Notes: a model not told the origin generated them from the letters alone. Counted from the first letter of the stretch, positions 23,099 to 35,519 are shown. The stretch is DNA of 64,000 bases from Kwoniella dejecticola CBS 10117 (GCF_000512565.2 NC_089307.1:1302001-1366000), one strand, 5' to 3'. Program-made: numbers and translations.

Positions 23099-23868
23099 GA
23101 TTGGATGTAGCTTTCACTTTTGGATGGGGACCAAGGGAGGGGTTTATGAGCCTGGTCGTCCGCGTGTGTGACGGCGAATAGTTGAATGAGCGTAAGATAT
23201 TCGCTTAGCGACCAGGGGGTCAAGTCTGCCTCTAGCAGCTTACAAGGTTAGTCGAGCTTTCGGATAGTTGGTGGAGATTGAGTGTAATTGACAGTCAGTA
23301 TATATCGGCACGATAGACTCTTGCAAGGCTACCCATCCAGTCGAAATGCTTGTCTTCAGCCTTCATGGTCTGATGCGATTTCTGACACCTCTTGGAACCT
23401 TTCTTGGCTGCTCTCGACACCGAGGTGAAAGGGGGATCGCTAACTGCCAAGTCCTTTCATGGCACTCCTTAGCTTACCATACAGCCTTGAGCCAATCAAA
23501 GGGGTCTCAAAGGATTGTTTCAAAAGCTTGTCAATACACATCGGACACGGGCCAAAAAAGGATGTTGCCTTTATCGTCCGTTGGTTGTCATACATGCTAT
23601 CCTCTCCCTGTATCAGTCAATTTAATTCAGGCTTGTAGTCTTATTATGCTGGTCGCCATGAGAGACTTTGACCCAAGTGTCAGATGAGCGTTTCTAAGGC
23701 AGACTTGAACGCCAAGCGAGGAAGAAACAATCAGATCGGGTCGGCGAAGCCTAAGATAGTTCGCAACTGCTATTGCGGTGAATGATGACTGCTTAACATA
23801 TGCATGATTGTTTCATGTGCTATTGTACGCTTCACCCTGGTACCGTGCTAATTTCACCCTGGATGAGC
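23099..23868. other. Intergenic, tandem minus-strand genes
   Basis: 770 bp. An open stretch (23346-23687, plus) has no splice partners and biased composition, so it is not called. No repeat seen. Confidence 0.5.
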
Positions 23869-24700
23869 TTAGTACTCTCCAGACTGGTCGAGAGCCTGAA
23901 CAGCCTGTCGTTGAGCATGTCTCTTAGCTTCTTCTCTATCGAAGGCGTCAAGACCTAAAAAGAAGACATGTCGTCAGTTATCATTGAAGGCAATGACACA
24001 ATGTATATGATGGTGGCTCCTTTGGACAGGTGAATTCGTTTCTAACTTACCTTTGGTCTCGAAGAGTTTGTCAACTTCGGCAGCGGCGAAACCGGCGACG
24101 AGCTCCTTGGCGAAGGCGTGCTACTCGTGTTAATGTAATATGATCGAGTCGTGATGTATGGAGTGGTTTGAGTATGATACAGATGTTTGCGCACAGGGGA
24201 GAGAGGCGATATCAAAGAGCGACTTGTCAGCATTCTGATAGGCAGGCCTTCGAAGATCGACTTGAAATGGCGAAAAAGAAGAGAAATTGGATAGCTCACG
24301 TTGGCGGGTTTACCCTCTCTTCTCAAGTGGTCCTCGTAAGCTTTCATAGCTTCGAATCCAGCAGCACCGCTGGTTCATCATACCGTTCTCAGATCAGCCT
24401 GGAGTTCCGCTCCGAAACGAGTCGCCTCTCACTTACCCGATCAGCTCGTGAGAGAGCTTGGATTTGTGCTGCTCATTGTTAGGATCAAGGTTACTGCGTG
24501 ACGTTCATGAGCGTTGGTATTGTAGCTGCGGACGGGAAAATGCAGGGCGGACTCACTAGACTTGTTGGTTGCCCGAGTCGTCATTGTTGAAGAAATCGAA
24601 AAGACCTGTATAAGACGTTGGAGCGGATCAGCAGCTGTTCATCGAGAACCCGAGTACGACGATAGCCTCAATTAAAGGTAGGGGGAGATCACGCACCCAT
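23869..24700 (-). CDS. CipC-like stress-induced protein
   Basis: Six exons giving 111 aa. The first coding exon is only ATGG (24700-24697). Translation runs MGLFDFFNNDDSGNQQVYNL, then KSKLSHELIGGAAGFEAMKA, AFAKELVAGFAAAEVDKLFE and a Lys/Arg/Glu helix (AFDREEAKRHAQRQAVQALD). This matches the CipC family, named for concanamycin-induced protein C of Aspergillus; these are small soluble proteins induced by stress or host contact, with molecular role unknown. All junction phases agree. The start is forced by the conserved MG-x-F-D-F-F beginning, which needs the 4-nt exon. A TA microsatellite lies about 115 bp upstream. Confidence 0.9.
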
Positions 24701-24814
24701 TTTGACCGTTGTATATGTGTATGTGTTTGACTTTCGTTATTCGTGAGTATCGTAAATCTGAGATCGATAGTTATCGAGAAGGTAAAGAATAATCCAGCAT
24801 ACCCCCTAGCTATC

Positions 24815-24839
24815 TATATATATATATATATATATATAT
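24815..24839 (+). repeat. TA dinucleotide microsatellite
   Basis: About 12 uninterrupted TA units within the upstream region of the CipC-like gene. Likely polymorphic in length. Confidence 0.85.
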
Positions 24840-25480
24840 CCAAGTTGACTCCAGCGCAGCAGATACTGCACTTCAGCGTCCATGCCCGTAGTACATTCGT
24901 GATGGGAACGTCGTCATGGCACAAAGCATTGATCCATGATTGCGTCACTTGACGGACGATTACCTGCGTGATTGAATCAGTCATTCAAAAATAGAACAAA
25001 TGCTATGCCATGCTACCGATGCGTTGCTGTGTGAAGCTCTTTCAGGTACTCAATTCAATCTAATCGGGTCGGGAGTGCAGTCGAATAAAAGGAGATCGTC
25101 AGAAACGTAAAACGACGTGACTGAATTTAAAGGGCAGACGTGTAGAAAAGATCGCTCCCCGGATTTTGAGGTTACGCAAAACCTAAAAATAGATTCGGAT
25201 TCTATTCTTTTGTGGTACATGCACAAGTCGCCTTGACCACGTTTACGAACCCCTTACAGAGAAGATGAAAAGAAATGTGGCTATCTGAAGCAGACATGCA
25301 TGCTAATCCGTCTTCTACATTTATGAAGATGTGCGGTCCAAAGGAGGGTTGACCAGTCCATTATGGAATATTGAGTGCGTTTGTCGACGTTGCGAAATAC
25401 AGATTTCCCTCGCATGTAACACCGCTCCACGCAGTCCGTGGAAAGCACACTGTCCGTTCTATGTACGACAAGATACCAAT
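24840..25480. other. Intergenic: CipC-like promoter and MFS 3' flank
   Basis: 640 bp; no gene supported. Contains a TTACGCAAAA stretch near 25172 but nothing that can be named with confidence. Confidence 0.45.
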
Positions 25481-27937
25481 CTAGTGAACCACCTTGTTCG
25501 GAGAAAACTTGGATCTAGCTCGCAATTTGGGTCCGTAGATCATCAGGACAATGGGGATTGGAGCCATGACCAAGGCTAAGAAACCAAGTAGAGAGGAAGC
25601 CCATTGCGCTGATTCATGCATTCATTGGTCAGCTCTTGCAAAGGTGATTCGTGAGTGCATGTCGAAGACAACTCACTCCCTAGCTTCTCGTACATTTGGG
25701 AAGCGAAAAGAGGGCTAATCAGACACGTAGCATTAGCAGGTAAAATGCTAACGCTGAATCCAAAGGCCATGAACAACTTACAAAGCAGCACCAAACAGCG
25801 ATCGAACGATAGCTGAGAAGGATGGTGGCAAGTCAGCTCGTGCTCGTGACTGATCGAAAGAGCATATGAGACTCACTAGCACCGGCCAACGCACTTGCGG
25901 CTGACCATAAGTACACGTCGATGATATAATTAAATCTGCAATATACCCGAGTTTAGTGGATTTGGAAAGACTGCAGTACGAGGTTCACCTATATACACTC
26001 ACAGAGAGACAAACATTCCCAATGTTCCAATTCCGATCAAGCCACCAGCGATAACAGGTGAGATCCAATGAATGGAAGAATACGAGGTCCAACCGAACCA
26101 GAACATAGCAATGACAAGACTCCATCCAGAAATGACACATAGTTCTAGACGTTTCTCTGGAGCAGGTGGAAGGGGCGCAACCCGTTTGGCGTATCTTTGG
26201 AATCTCGGTTCGATAATTGTCATAAACCTAGAATCGAGGCATTAGTCTCGCCGTCAATGGTCGAATATCGCTCAAACTCACAAGACTACACAAATCACTC
26301 CGCCAGTGAAGAAACCCAAGAAACAGAGACCGTTCTGCAAAGCGTTAAATCCGTGATTGTAGACAAACTGGACGGCATGGGTATTTTCAGCTGCAGATCC
26401 TTGTGGCATTTTATTGGCAATAGTAAACTTACGACAAATGGATAAGCCTCGAACAACAAATATACTACTCCGTATACAAAGGACATGTACATCGTGACTG
26501 CCAAAAGCATAGGCTCGAGAGCTATATGCATGAGTGACCCGCGATCAGTCTCCATGCTCCATGAATACGACACGTAACAGATGTAGCTTACCGAGAATCA
26601 CGAAAGGTTTGGCCAATATATCATAGAGACGAGCTTGCCATCGGTGGTCGGCTCTCTCAACTACGCAACGCCGACATTCATGAGTTATTGGCCTGAGTTG
26701 TGGAAACGATCATCACTTACGTGGCGCATACCATCTTTCCTCTTGGGTATCTTTTCTGAGCTTCTTCGCCTTGGTAGCCAGGATCTTTGGTGCATAGGTC
26801 TCCGGCACGAAAACAACGATGATTGCCAAGCACACACCGGCGAAGATGGTCAGAATCCAGAAAACCCATCTCCAGTTTGTGCCTGTAACGCTGATGGCAC
26901 CAGCTACGATAGGTCCAATCGAGGGTCCGGCGAACGGCGCAAGGGCAAAGAGGGACATTGCTTGCCCACGATGATCGCCGTCCCAGATATCCGCTAACAT
27001 CGCGCCCGAATTTGTCAAAGGCGCCGAGGCGAAGATTCCACCTAGTAATCGGAAGATCAAGATCGATGCTGTGTTTTTCGAAAGGGCGCATCCGACTTGC
27101 ATACCCGTGTAGACCACGAATGATAGTATGAAGATCGGTCGTCTTCCGTAAGATTCGGAAAGAGGACCCCATAGAATGGGACCAATACAGTACCCAGCGA
27201 CAAAGAGGGCGATGGTGAGAGTAGCGACTTCTTGAGAGAACCCGAAATACGCTTCCATGTCTTGGACGATACCTGACGGAGAAGACGAGGCGAAGGTAGA
27301 ATTGAGAACAAGTAATCCGGCAATACCTGTCAATCCCCATCGATACGTCACTCCCCAGTTCTGGACACAGCAGACGAATGTCAGTCTACTATACCTTGAT
27401 CGAGAGTGGCATAAGGAGGCTTACCTTTGGGTTGATCTTTTCTCCAGGTTCAAATTTGACGGCCCAAGGATCCGGTCCTTTTTCCTCCCTTTCAGCATCC
27501 CTCTCGTCTTCCTCTTCTCTGCTTCTCATGGCTCTCAGTCCTTCCTCCGCATCAGGTCCAGTGGGGGCAACGCCGCCAAACAGCCCGACGGCAGGCGGAG
27601 TCGAACTCTGCCTGGAGATAGGTACCATGCCTACTCCTTTGACCCCGTCGCTCGCGGTACCAGTATGCGGCTTCTCCGTGTATTGGTCGTGTCTGTCGGA
27701 ATAATGCGATTTCTGGGAAGGGGATCGATGATGATGATGGTGATGATCATGATGAAGTTCGGATTTCTCGTTGAACGGCTTTTGTGCTCCTTGAGCTCCG
27801 TTTCCAGCAGCTATTGTCGGTGTGGGACTTTCTGAGCCAGTCTCCGATACATCTCGCTGTTGTTGCTCAGCGGACACAGCGTTGAGCACTGGGTGTCCAC
27901 CTATCGGTGCACCTAAATCAAGTGCATTCGTCGACAT
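25481..27937 (-). CDS. MFS transporter, DHA1 (drug:H+ / polyamine) type
   Basis: Multi-exon, from ATG 27937 to stop TAG 25483-25481. A long cytosolic N-terminus of about 170 aa, with a His-rich patch (HHDHHHHHHR), precedes 12 predicted helices. Helix 2-3 carries motif A (GPLSESYGRRPIFI). The GPLTNSGAMLADIWDGDHRG-like loop reads APLTNSGAMLADIWDGDHRG and is followed by MSLFALAPFAGPSIGPIVAG, the antiporter-type motif C, as in fungal DHA1 exporters such as Flu1/Tpo types. The central loop (TKAKKLRKDTQEERWYAP) and the second half (FLGFFTGGVICVVLF) match the family. The C-terminus ends KFSPNKVVH. It probably exports toxic compounds or polyamines at the plasma membrane; the substrate cannot be told from sequence. 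The His tract could bind metal ions (inference). Confidence 0.88.
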
Positions 27938-29085
27938 TTTCGCTCCAGCGAATATTACGTGTTTTTACTGTTCAGCGGCGGCTTGCTGATGCGCGCAGTC
28001 CTCTGTGTATCTGCAAGTTTCCGGGTTATAGCGAATGATTGGTATTTCTTGGTGAGTCCTCCAGAGTTATATCTGAACAGGAGAAAGAGAAGCTAATATC
28101 AAATCCGCAAGTGATAGCGATGACAGGCAGCGGAGCGATGACGCTGAAAATTGTTTTTGTTTTTGTCGCAGAGTTTTACGGTATTTGCAACTTGGGCTTG
28201 ATATCGACAAACCAGCTGATTCCGGCGAAATAAGATCTTGTCAGAACGGGTACGGCCGGCTTAAATTGAAAGGCGCAAGTCCAAAACGCTGTACTTATTT
28301 ACTAGATATCTGTCTGTACACAAGAAAAGAGTTCGAATGAGAAGGAAGAAGACGATAGATATTTAACATTTGTGCATCTGATCTGCGCGACCCGGTCATG
28401 AGTCAGCGATGAGTAAGACGCGAAAAAGCACGCATGATCCTACTGAAATTTGTCCAGGCTCGGAGTCCGATTAGATGTCTATGACCTAGGTGGAGTTGGT
28501 GGAGATGGCATTCACTCACCGTATGGTTGGTGAAAGATAAAAATAGGTCGGCTTGATCCGTCATCTCGGCCGTAAGTGGTAATTCTTTCGAAAATGATTG
28601 GTAAGCCGAGATCCTTTGTTGATTTTAGGCTGGAATTTATCGATCATAGGCGGCGGACATTACTCATATCAGCTTCAAAGCAATCATGGAATCAAAAGTG
28701 CTCGGGTTATCGACAGTGGGAAGACGTAGACATCTCTTCTTGCAGCCGCACACCATGCCGAGGTGAAAGGTATCCGTCTTCCCCCCTGAGCAAACTGCCG
28801 CACGACTGCGTGCGGGGCTCGGAGCGTCACCTTCACGTGTCGACTCTCGCTGCATCTGGTTTTGGAACTTCTTACTTATGTAATCAAGTTTTTTCTGACA
28901 AAATGAAGGAATAACAGAAATGACGTCAGGTGACTGACCTTTTCGGGTAATTCCAGTAAGACCAGCCGTCTGTAGGAACCGCCGATTCCAACGCCCATCG
29001 ACCCCAGATGATAAGCTTAACCATCCTTGTCTTGGCTATCGTCTCTTCCACATCAGAAATTCTATTATATATCAGCTTCATCAGG
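27938..29085. promoter_or_regulatory. Divergent intergenic, MFS / WW-domain gene
   Basis: 1.15 kb, one of the longest non-coding stretches here. Small open frames at 28039-28233 and 28576-28914 lack support. Room for regulatory sites of both genes, but no motif is confidently named. Confidence 0.5.
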
Positions 29086-30460
29086 ATGTCGACGAATGCG
29101 AATCCGACAGAACCGCCTCCTCCGTATCAGGCAGGCGGAGCACGACCGAATGTATCAGTCACCAACCCTCAAGGCGATGTCCGATCAGCTTCTTCCGATG
29201 CAGCTCAAGCACGACCGGGACATCAAAGAAATATGTCCAACGTGTCTGACGTGACTGATCTTACGGACGAAGAAGAACCTAAACTCGATGATAAGGAGAT
29301 CGAAACCAGAAGAAGTATGGACGATGAGCAAAGAGATCTACCAGAGGGCTGGGTCAGGTGTTTCGATCCTAAGTAAGCGCAATCTTACACCTCTGAGGAG
29401 TGGATCAAGAGGGATAGTCTGACGAGAATAAACGCCTAGACAACAACATGCTTTCTACGTCGACGAGAGAACTAAGAGATCGACATGGCTGCATCCATAC
29501 GACGATCCCGAGTTCTTGAACAGTCTACCGAAAGATCATCCTGCTCATCCAGATTCAAAGGAAGGGCGAGCTATAAGGAAACAATCGGAAGACGAGAAGA
29601 TCCTTCAGGAGAAATACAGGAATGCCAAAGATAGTAAAGGTGGAAAGACGCCTTCGTCAGCGACTCAAGGTCAAAATCAGGGCGCAAAAGGGGTGGTTGG
29701 GGCAGAGGAAAGGAACTGGTTCCAGAAAAAGAAGGATAAGTTGATCGGTACGAAGGAAGAAAGAGCCAAAGCCAAGGAAGAAAAGAGAAAAGCACGAGAA
29801 GTAATGCAGAGGCAGATGAGGGTGAGTGTCTTCCGGACTCCCTCTTTTCTCCTAATGACAGCGTCGCAAGTGATTCTCACGTTTCATGGCTTTGATAGGA
29901 ACGAGAAGCCGCCTATCAGAAGCGAAGGCAGGAACTTATCCAACAGAGACTGAACGACCCAAACATCCGTGAGTCTCACCTTCAATGTGCCGTTTCCGGG
30001 TGCTCAGATCGCTGATGTCAACTCCGCGCTAGGTCGAATGTACGCCAGTGATCCATATATGTATGCTGCCCCTTCGACCCCCTTCATGAGGGGTGGAGGA
30101 ATGTATGGCTCCCCTTACGGATATGGTAAGTGATCGATGGCCTCTCGTAAGCCGTTTAGCTGACTCTAATGCCAGGCTATGGCGGTGGCTATGGACGGCG
30201 TTATGGTGGAATGGGAGGAATGGGTATGGGAGCACCCCTTCTGATGGGTGGAGGAGCAGGTCTTCTAGGTGGAATGTTGATGGCTGATGCTATGACTCCT
30301 GGTGAGATCCTAGCTGCGGCTGTACTCCTTCTCAGTATTGGCTGTTTGATGCTAATCTGGAATGAACATCGCGAAAATAGATTACGGAGGAGGCTTCGGG
30401 GGAGGCGACTTTGGCGGAGGTGGTGGCGGTGATTTCGGAGGAGGAGGTGGTGGATTCTAA
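29086..30460 (+). CDS. WW-domain protein with glycine-rich tail
   Basis: About six exons, ATG 29086 to stop 30458-30460. One WW domain lies at about residues 90-125 (LPEGWVRCFDPK joined to QQHAFYVDERTKRSTWLHPY), with both Trp and the central aromatic residues intact. A Lys/Glu/Arg-rich helix follows (RAKAKEEKRKAREVMQRQMR). The tail is Tyr/Gly/Met-rich (YGGGYGRRYGGMGGMGMGAP) and ends in repeated GGG/GGD-F units. WW domains bind Pro-rich partners. Tail composition resembles fungal WW proteins of the vesicle/lipid or RNA-granule type, but no function is assigned. The last intron (30302-30380) is stop-free and encodes a hydrophobic helix if retained. Confidence 0.85.
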
Positions 30461-30775
30461 GGCATCTTTACATGCGGTTGAGTCTAGGTAGTCTGCATGA
30501 CTAGTTTGTAGAGAGCAGATGGGAATGTATCGTATACACGGCAAGTGCTTGGGGCCTGTCGTGACACCGAACGACGCCTGGGCTCCCAAGTGCGGGGCTC
30601 CGGGGTGAGCTTTGTTGACCACTTCTTGCACGTTGAATGATGGCATGTTCATCAGCAGAAGTCCATCCTATCGCAAGCTTCCCCACCAATGCATGCATGA
30701 TCAAAGCAGCCGCCCGCAGATGGTCATCAGTCCTCGCTTTGCCGCCTCGACGAACGCACGTATTGCGAATCCAAG

Positions 30776-33185
30776 ATGACGTCAAACCCGCCAACTTTTC
30801 GTCGCCCATCAAACTTATCGATCCGACCACCTTCTCCCCCATCCCAATCATCTTCGTATTTAGCACAAGCACAAGCACAACAAGGAGGCCCAAGCTCGGG
30901 CTATGTAACTCCTACGAACCTGACCAACCCTTACCAGAACCTCTACTCGCCTCGCAGGACAGCATTACCACCTTCTCCGACCCATTCTAACGTTTCTTAC
31001 GCAAGTAAAGGATCGTCATCGGGCTTAGGTGTGGGAAACCGAGATGACCCTTTGCCTCCGCCTTTGCCAAATAAGAATGACAATGATAGGAACAAGAAGC
31101 TGCCCACTCTGCCTCTCCCCAATCAACATATTCAGGGTCAGAGCCCGCACAAGTACGCCGTAGGCGGATATGGTCCGGGCCCAGGACATGGGCAGAAGGG
31201 TTGGGCCACAGGGGCTTATGATAATAAGCTTGTGAGTGCTTGGCGATTGGCGTGTACTTGTGGCTGGGATGCGAGCCTCCTTTCACATGCTCGTGCGGGT
31301 CATGCTTCGAGCCTTCGAATTAAGCAGTCGCCTCTGACTCCCCATGCTATCGCTATATTGTGTTTGGTCACTGCACCTTCCGAACAGTCAATGTTCATGG
31401 AGCTGACACGATGCCTTCTTCCGAATTACAGGTCTCGTCAACTCTGTCTCACTTACCGCCCCTTCCACCGTTGTCGCCCGTACCGATATCCAGCTCTTCA
31501 GGGTCACTGCACCCAGCTGCTTCCTCCTCGCATCTACACCCGTCCCCCCGTCCGTCATTGTCGAACCAATCTTCCTCCGGGATAGTCGTATATCCCGATG
31601 GTACCCCTCTGGCGGACCATCAGAACAACCATCATCATCAGAATGATCTGAGTGGGAGGATAGCCGAATCTATGACTGTAGCTCATACGAGCCCGAGTAG
31701 TCCCTGGAGTCTGTTAACGGTTCACGTCTTGCCTTTGTTTGCTGGAAGTGCGCTTAAAACCCCTATAGAGGACCTGAAGTGAGTCGATCGACCAAAAAGA
31801 CAGCATGAATTCAGAGGGGTGTGCTGATCATAGTCATCTGTCAGTCACTTGTGTCACTCGCACATTGTGGCAACGTCACAGCGGTATCCGCCAGCTAGGA
31901 TCGTATCCCTTCTCACCGCGGATCTACGTGAATTTATAGCTTCGGGAATGTTGACACTCAAAGCCAAGTTCGAGACTTTGGAAGAGGGGAAGGTCGTTAG
32001 TAGAGCTGCCGAAGTGTGGATCTTCTTCTGGGCGCAAGTTCTACCTGTAAGTATGCTTGACGCACCGTTCATTTAAGCGATTGCTAAATTCCCCCTTGAC
32101 AGTACGTTGAAGGAGTGTTTCTACCTTTTACACAATTACGAGACCTCCCAACATCAAGCTCGTCTTCCTATCTGACCGCACTCTCATCGTCGATACCCGT
32201 ACGACACCTCTTGTTATCTGGCTTTCTTCTACATATCCTCTTACCGCTCCTCCCAAGACTGATACCTCTGATCACGAATCCACCTAAATCACCTATCGCC
32301 AACTCGTACCCGCCTCCGACCACTCAAGAGCTGAACAAGATTTTGCAGATGTCGCTAGTCCTATCCACCCAAGCAAGATATTCGACATTTTTCGGGTCGT
32401 CTTCCGGAGGCCAAGATGATCGCGATGAAGAGGTACGAGAACACGTCGAAGGTCTGGGCAAAGCCGTCCGCTGGAGATTACAGCAGAACGAGATAGAATC
32501 CCAATTACCCTTGGGGGAGAATGATCCTAATTCGCCGATCAAGAATTCGCCTAACAAGGTACCGGCTCGATCAGCTGGAGGACTGCAGCGGGGACCCAGT
32601 CTGTCGCAATCTGGAAGATATAGGAGGAAAGGATGGAGGGCCTCAGCTAATCTGGGCTTGCTGAGTCTGAATCAGTATAACAACGATCAAAGCGGGACGA
32701 TGTCAAGGCAGAATTCTGGTGATCCGGGTACGCTCAATATGATGAAGAATAGGCTGGCGGAAGAAGATGAAGATCGTGCGTATGAGAATGATCATGATGC
32801 CGATCTATCACTTCCGATGCCACCCCGAATCAGAACGACGACTAGCGATTCAATGAATTTGGGCACTGTGAATACGAATGGAGGGTCAGTGGTCTCAACT
32901 CTCAATGGAGGATCGACCGTAACTGGCGGCTCGACTATAGGGGTCAGCTCGACCATGGGTGGAAGCTCGACGGTCACGGGAGGCAGTACGATACGGGGAG
33001 AGAGTCTAGCGAGTTATGGGGAGGATCCTTCGGCTTCGATGATGCCTACGCCTTCGGGCGGGCCTCGCGCTGTTCAACCACCACCGATGGGCGGTGAGAT
33101 GATGTATGGTAGACCGGTGAGGAGGGTCAGGGCGGAGAGTGAGGGTAGCGAGGTGAATGCAAATAGGACGCGAGGGAGGATTTAA
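30776..33185 (+). CDS. TORC2 subunit, HbrB / Bit61 / PROTOR type
   Basis: Four exons, ATG 30776 to stop TAA 33183-33185. The N-terminus is Pro/Ser-rich and disordered. The HbrB domain follows: SLLTVHVLPLFAGSALKTPI, EDLN across an intron, LLTADLREFIASGMLTLKAK, AAEVWIFFWAQVLPYVEGVF and LPFTQLRDLPTS. That order is diagnostic of the HbrB/PRR5 family, which in yeast (Bit2/Bit61) and animals (PROTOR) binds TORC2 and acts in cell-wall integrity, actin and sphingolipid signalling. A long tail carries GGSTVTGGSTI-type repeats and basic, likely phosphorylated, Ser motifs. The first 150 residues are low complexity. A head-to-tail spacer of about 315 bp separates it from the WW-domain gene. Confidence 0.87.
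32880..33005 (+). repeat. Degenerate coding repeat GGST/SSTM in the HbrB protein
   Basis: Imperfect copies of a unit encoding G-G-S-T-V/I (GGSTVTGGSTIGVSS then MGGSSTVTGGSTI), about 30-40 nt apart. This is a possible site of length variation in the disordered tail. Confidence 0.7.
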
Positions 33186-33610
33186 CTTTACGACAACTTC
33201 AAAGTCGTTATCAATACGGCGAAGCAATGGAAGAATCCTCCCTATTTCGACAATGCACCCGACGACTTGGCTTATACCGCTTATTTTCGCTTTGTAACCT
33301 GTTGTATCTGCTTACTGCAGTCTGTATGCACCAGAGATATGAATTGTACCCGTGATTGCAGTTATATGGCCGTATACAAGGATACCGCAATCATGCAATC
33401 ATACAGCCCTGACGCGAACGAGCGATCCGTCCTCCACTTTGTTTGACCTTTCCTTCATGCCGACAGCGCGTCAGCCAACATGTCCAGTTGAAGTCCTATT
33501 CCCTTTCTACAGCACAGCACTTGAAGAAACAAAGTCTCAACATCGACCGACGTCCGGATATCTGGTCTATAGATTAGCTGATCTGGAAGGAGGAACGGAA
33601 CGAAACCAAG
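33186..33610. other. Intergenic between HbrB gene and BET3
   Basis: 425 bp, same-strand spacer; nothing recognisable. Confidence 0.45.
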
Positions 33611-34883
33611 ATGTCGGCTGGAGCTAAGCAATATAAAGCTATCGGGGTGAGTTCGCCCGTTCCTCACACATTTCTTATTTCTTCCTCCCGATCCGGACAT
33701 AGAATACTGATCCATGCAATTACCGAATGGGTAGGATGATATATGGAAGAGGACAGATAAAGTGGTACGTACTGTGAAGTGGTCATTCCACGCTCTTTGC
33801 CATAAGGGTGTCTGGAGTATGATCGCTGACGAACGAGTTTGTGTATTTTCTAGAACGCCGAGCTATTCACTTTGACATACGGAGCATTGGTTGTACAATT
33901 GATCAAGGTGGGTCTTGCTTATCATCACTAGATCACAACCAGCGCCGAAAGAGCTCCTTCAATAACTGGTGTAGGATTACGAAGACTATGGCGAGGTGAA
34001 CAAGCAATTAGAGAAGATGTGAGTGTCTAAAAGGCTTCTTGTCTCTTGTCCTCTCTCCCTCTGCTCACTCGAACTCCATCATCCTTGCTTCATTCGGACA
34101 AGTCGTCATCTACTCCCCTCCAGGCCAACAGACTGTGTCCCTCGACTCTGCATACTTGCATCGGCAAGGTCTATGAGCTGATCGTCAGTCGACAATCAAT
34201 GTGACAGGGGCTACAATATCGGGACTAGGTTGATAGAGGATTTCTTAGCTAGGACGGGGCTGCAAAGGTGTCAGAGTTTCGCCGAGACAGCAGAGGTGAT
34301 ATCTAAAGTGAGTCATCTGCTGCACATATTCGTACTCTCGTCAAAGCAGTGCACGTCCTGCATTCCTTCGTGTGAATCTATCATGGGTGACCGACATCTT
34401 CGCTTCGTGGTCAGGTCGCATTCCGAACATTCTTAGGAATCACCCCATCCCTCTCTTTCCCCCCTCCCTCAAATTCTAACACGAATTCGAATCTACCTCA
34501 ACCGAACGAATTCATCTTGACCTTCGACGAGAACCCCTTGGCGGAGTTTGCGGAACTGCCTAGAGATGCAAGAGAGGGCGGATTATGGCTCAGTAATGTG
34601 CTTTGTGGAGTGATAAGGGGTGCACTAGAGATGGTCAGTACAGTCCTTCTCTTCAAGCTATGTTACATCGCCTCGTCGTCTGAGGGCATGTTGTACCAGT
34701 CTACCTTCTCTCGTATGACTCAAGGCATATGATACATCGACTGACGCTGAGTACTGAGTATAGATACAAATGCAAGTCGAGACTCGCTTCTTGAGTGATG
34801 TTTTACGTGGAGATGATTCGACGGAAATGTACGTTAGGCTGGTGAAGATAATGGAGGAGGAACAACCTGAGAATGACGAGTAG
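33611..34883 (+). CDS. BET3: TRAPP subunit Bet3 (TRAPPC3)
   Basis: Seven exons, beginning 33611-33646 and 33735-33764; 200 aa. Core subunit of TRAPP complexes, the Rab1/Ypt1 exchange factors in ER-Golgi tethering. Conserved blocks in order: ELFTLTYGALVVQLIKDYED, NKQLEKMGYNIGTRLIEDFL, QRCQSFAETAEVISKVAF (containing the Cys acylated in other Bet3 proteins), FLGITPSL, LTFDENPLAEFAELP, LWLSNVLCGVIRGALEM and a C-terminal ETRFLSDVLRGDDSTE. An Asn/Ser/Pro-rich insert (SFPPPSNSNTNSNLPQPN) sits in the loop after GITP and is longer than in yeast or human. Every exon boundary restores the known frame, so the start MSAGAKQYKAIG is secure. Confidence 0.95.
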
Positions 34884-35519
34884 ATAGTCGCAGATACCAT
34901 GCCTCTGCTTCGCAAATTCGTTAGACAGAGCAGGACAGTTGAAGATTCTACATGTCTCGAGGCAATTGTAATTGTAGGCGATAGATATCAGAGCATTCGG
35001 TGACGAGCAAAGTCTTGTCTCCTTGCTTCTTTTAGGCTGAAACGAGAAGCAGTAGTAGCCCAATTGCAAACAATAGCAGTCTTCTGCTTCCGCAGAGGAA
35101 CGCTGAGATGTATGCATGATGTATGCATGCATGCTTCATTTAAGACATCTTCTCGGCTTGGCTATGTTGATAATACGATAATACGCGCTTCGGCCTCTCG
35201 CACGGATCGTCGGAAGCATTTGCCACCCAACCACCTCGATTTCATTCAATCAATCTACCAATCTACCAGACTACCAAATGTTTTAAGGTTCAAATCGACT
35301 AACAACCCAAGCTTCGTCAGCGCGACATGCTTCAGCTGAAGACCTAATGAGTATCTGAGGAGAAGGTGGGAATAAGCTTCCATTCCTACATTCCGCTCAT
35401 AACCATATACATATTCATATTAACCTTCACGTATACGCTCGCTGCCTATCGACACCCTCACTTGCGCCTTCTGATCCATCGTTCCAGTATCTACATTTTC
35501 ACCCCGTCCCTTGGACAAA
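34884..35519. other. Intergenic between BET3 and RING-like gene
   Basis: 635 bp same-strand spacer. It includes GTATGCATGATGTATGCATG near 35109-35130, a GCATGC-rich palindromic patch. No gene. Confidence 0.5.

Noticed and set aside
23346..23687. 113-codon plus-strand open frame
   Set aside because: No partner exons, poor composition and no recognisable domain.
27257..27835. 192-codon open frame on the plus strand opposite the MFS gene
   Set aside because: Antisense shadow of a well-supported transporter; no splice or homology support.
35100..35140. GCATGC-rich palindromic patch
   Set aside because: Too short and imperfect to call a hairpin, terminator or transposon end.
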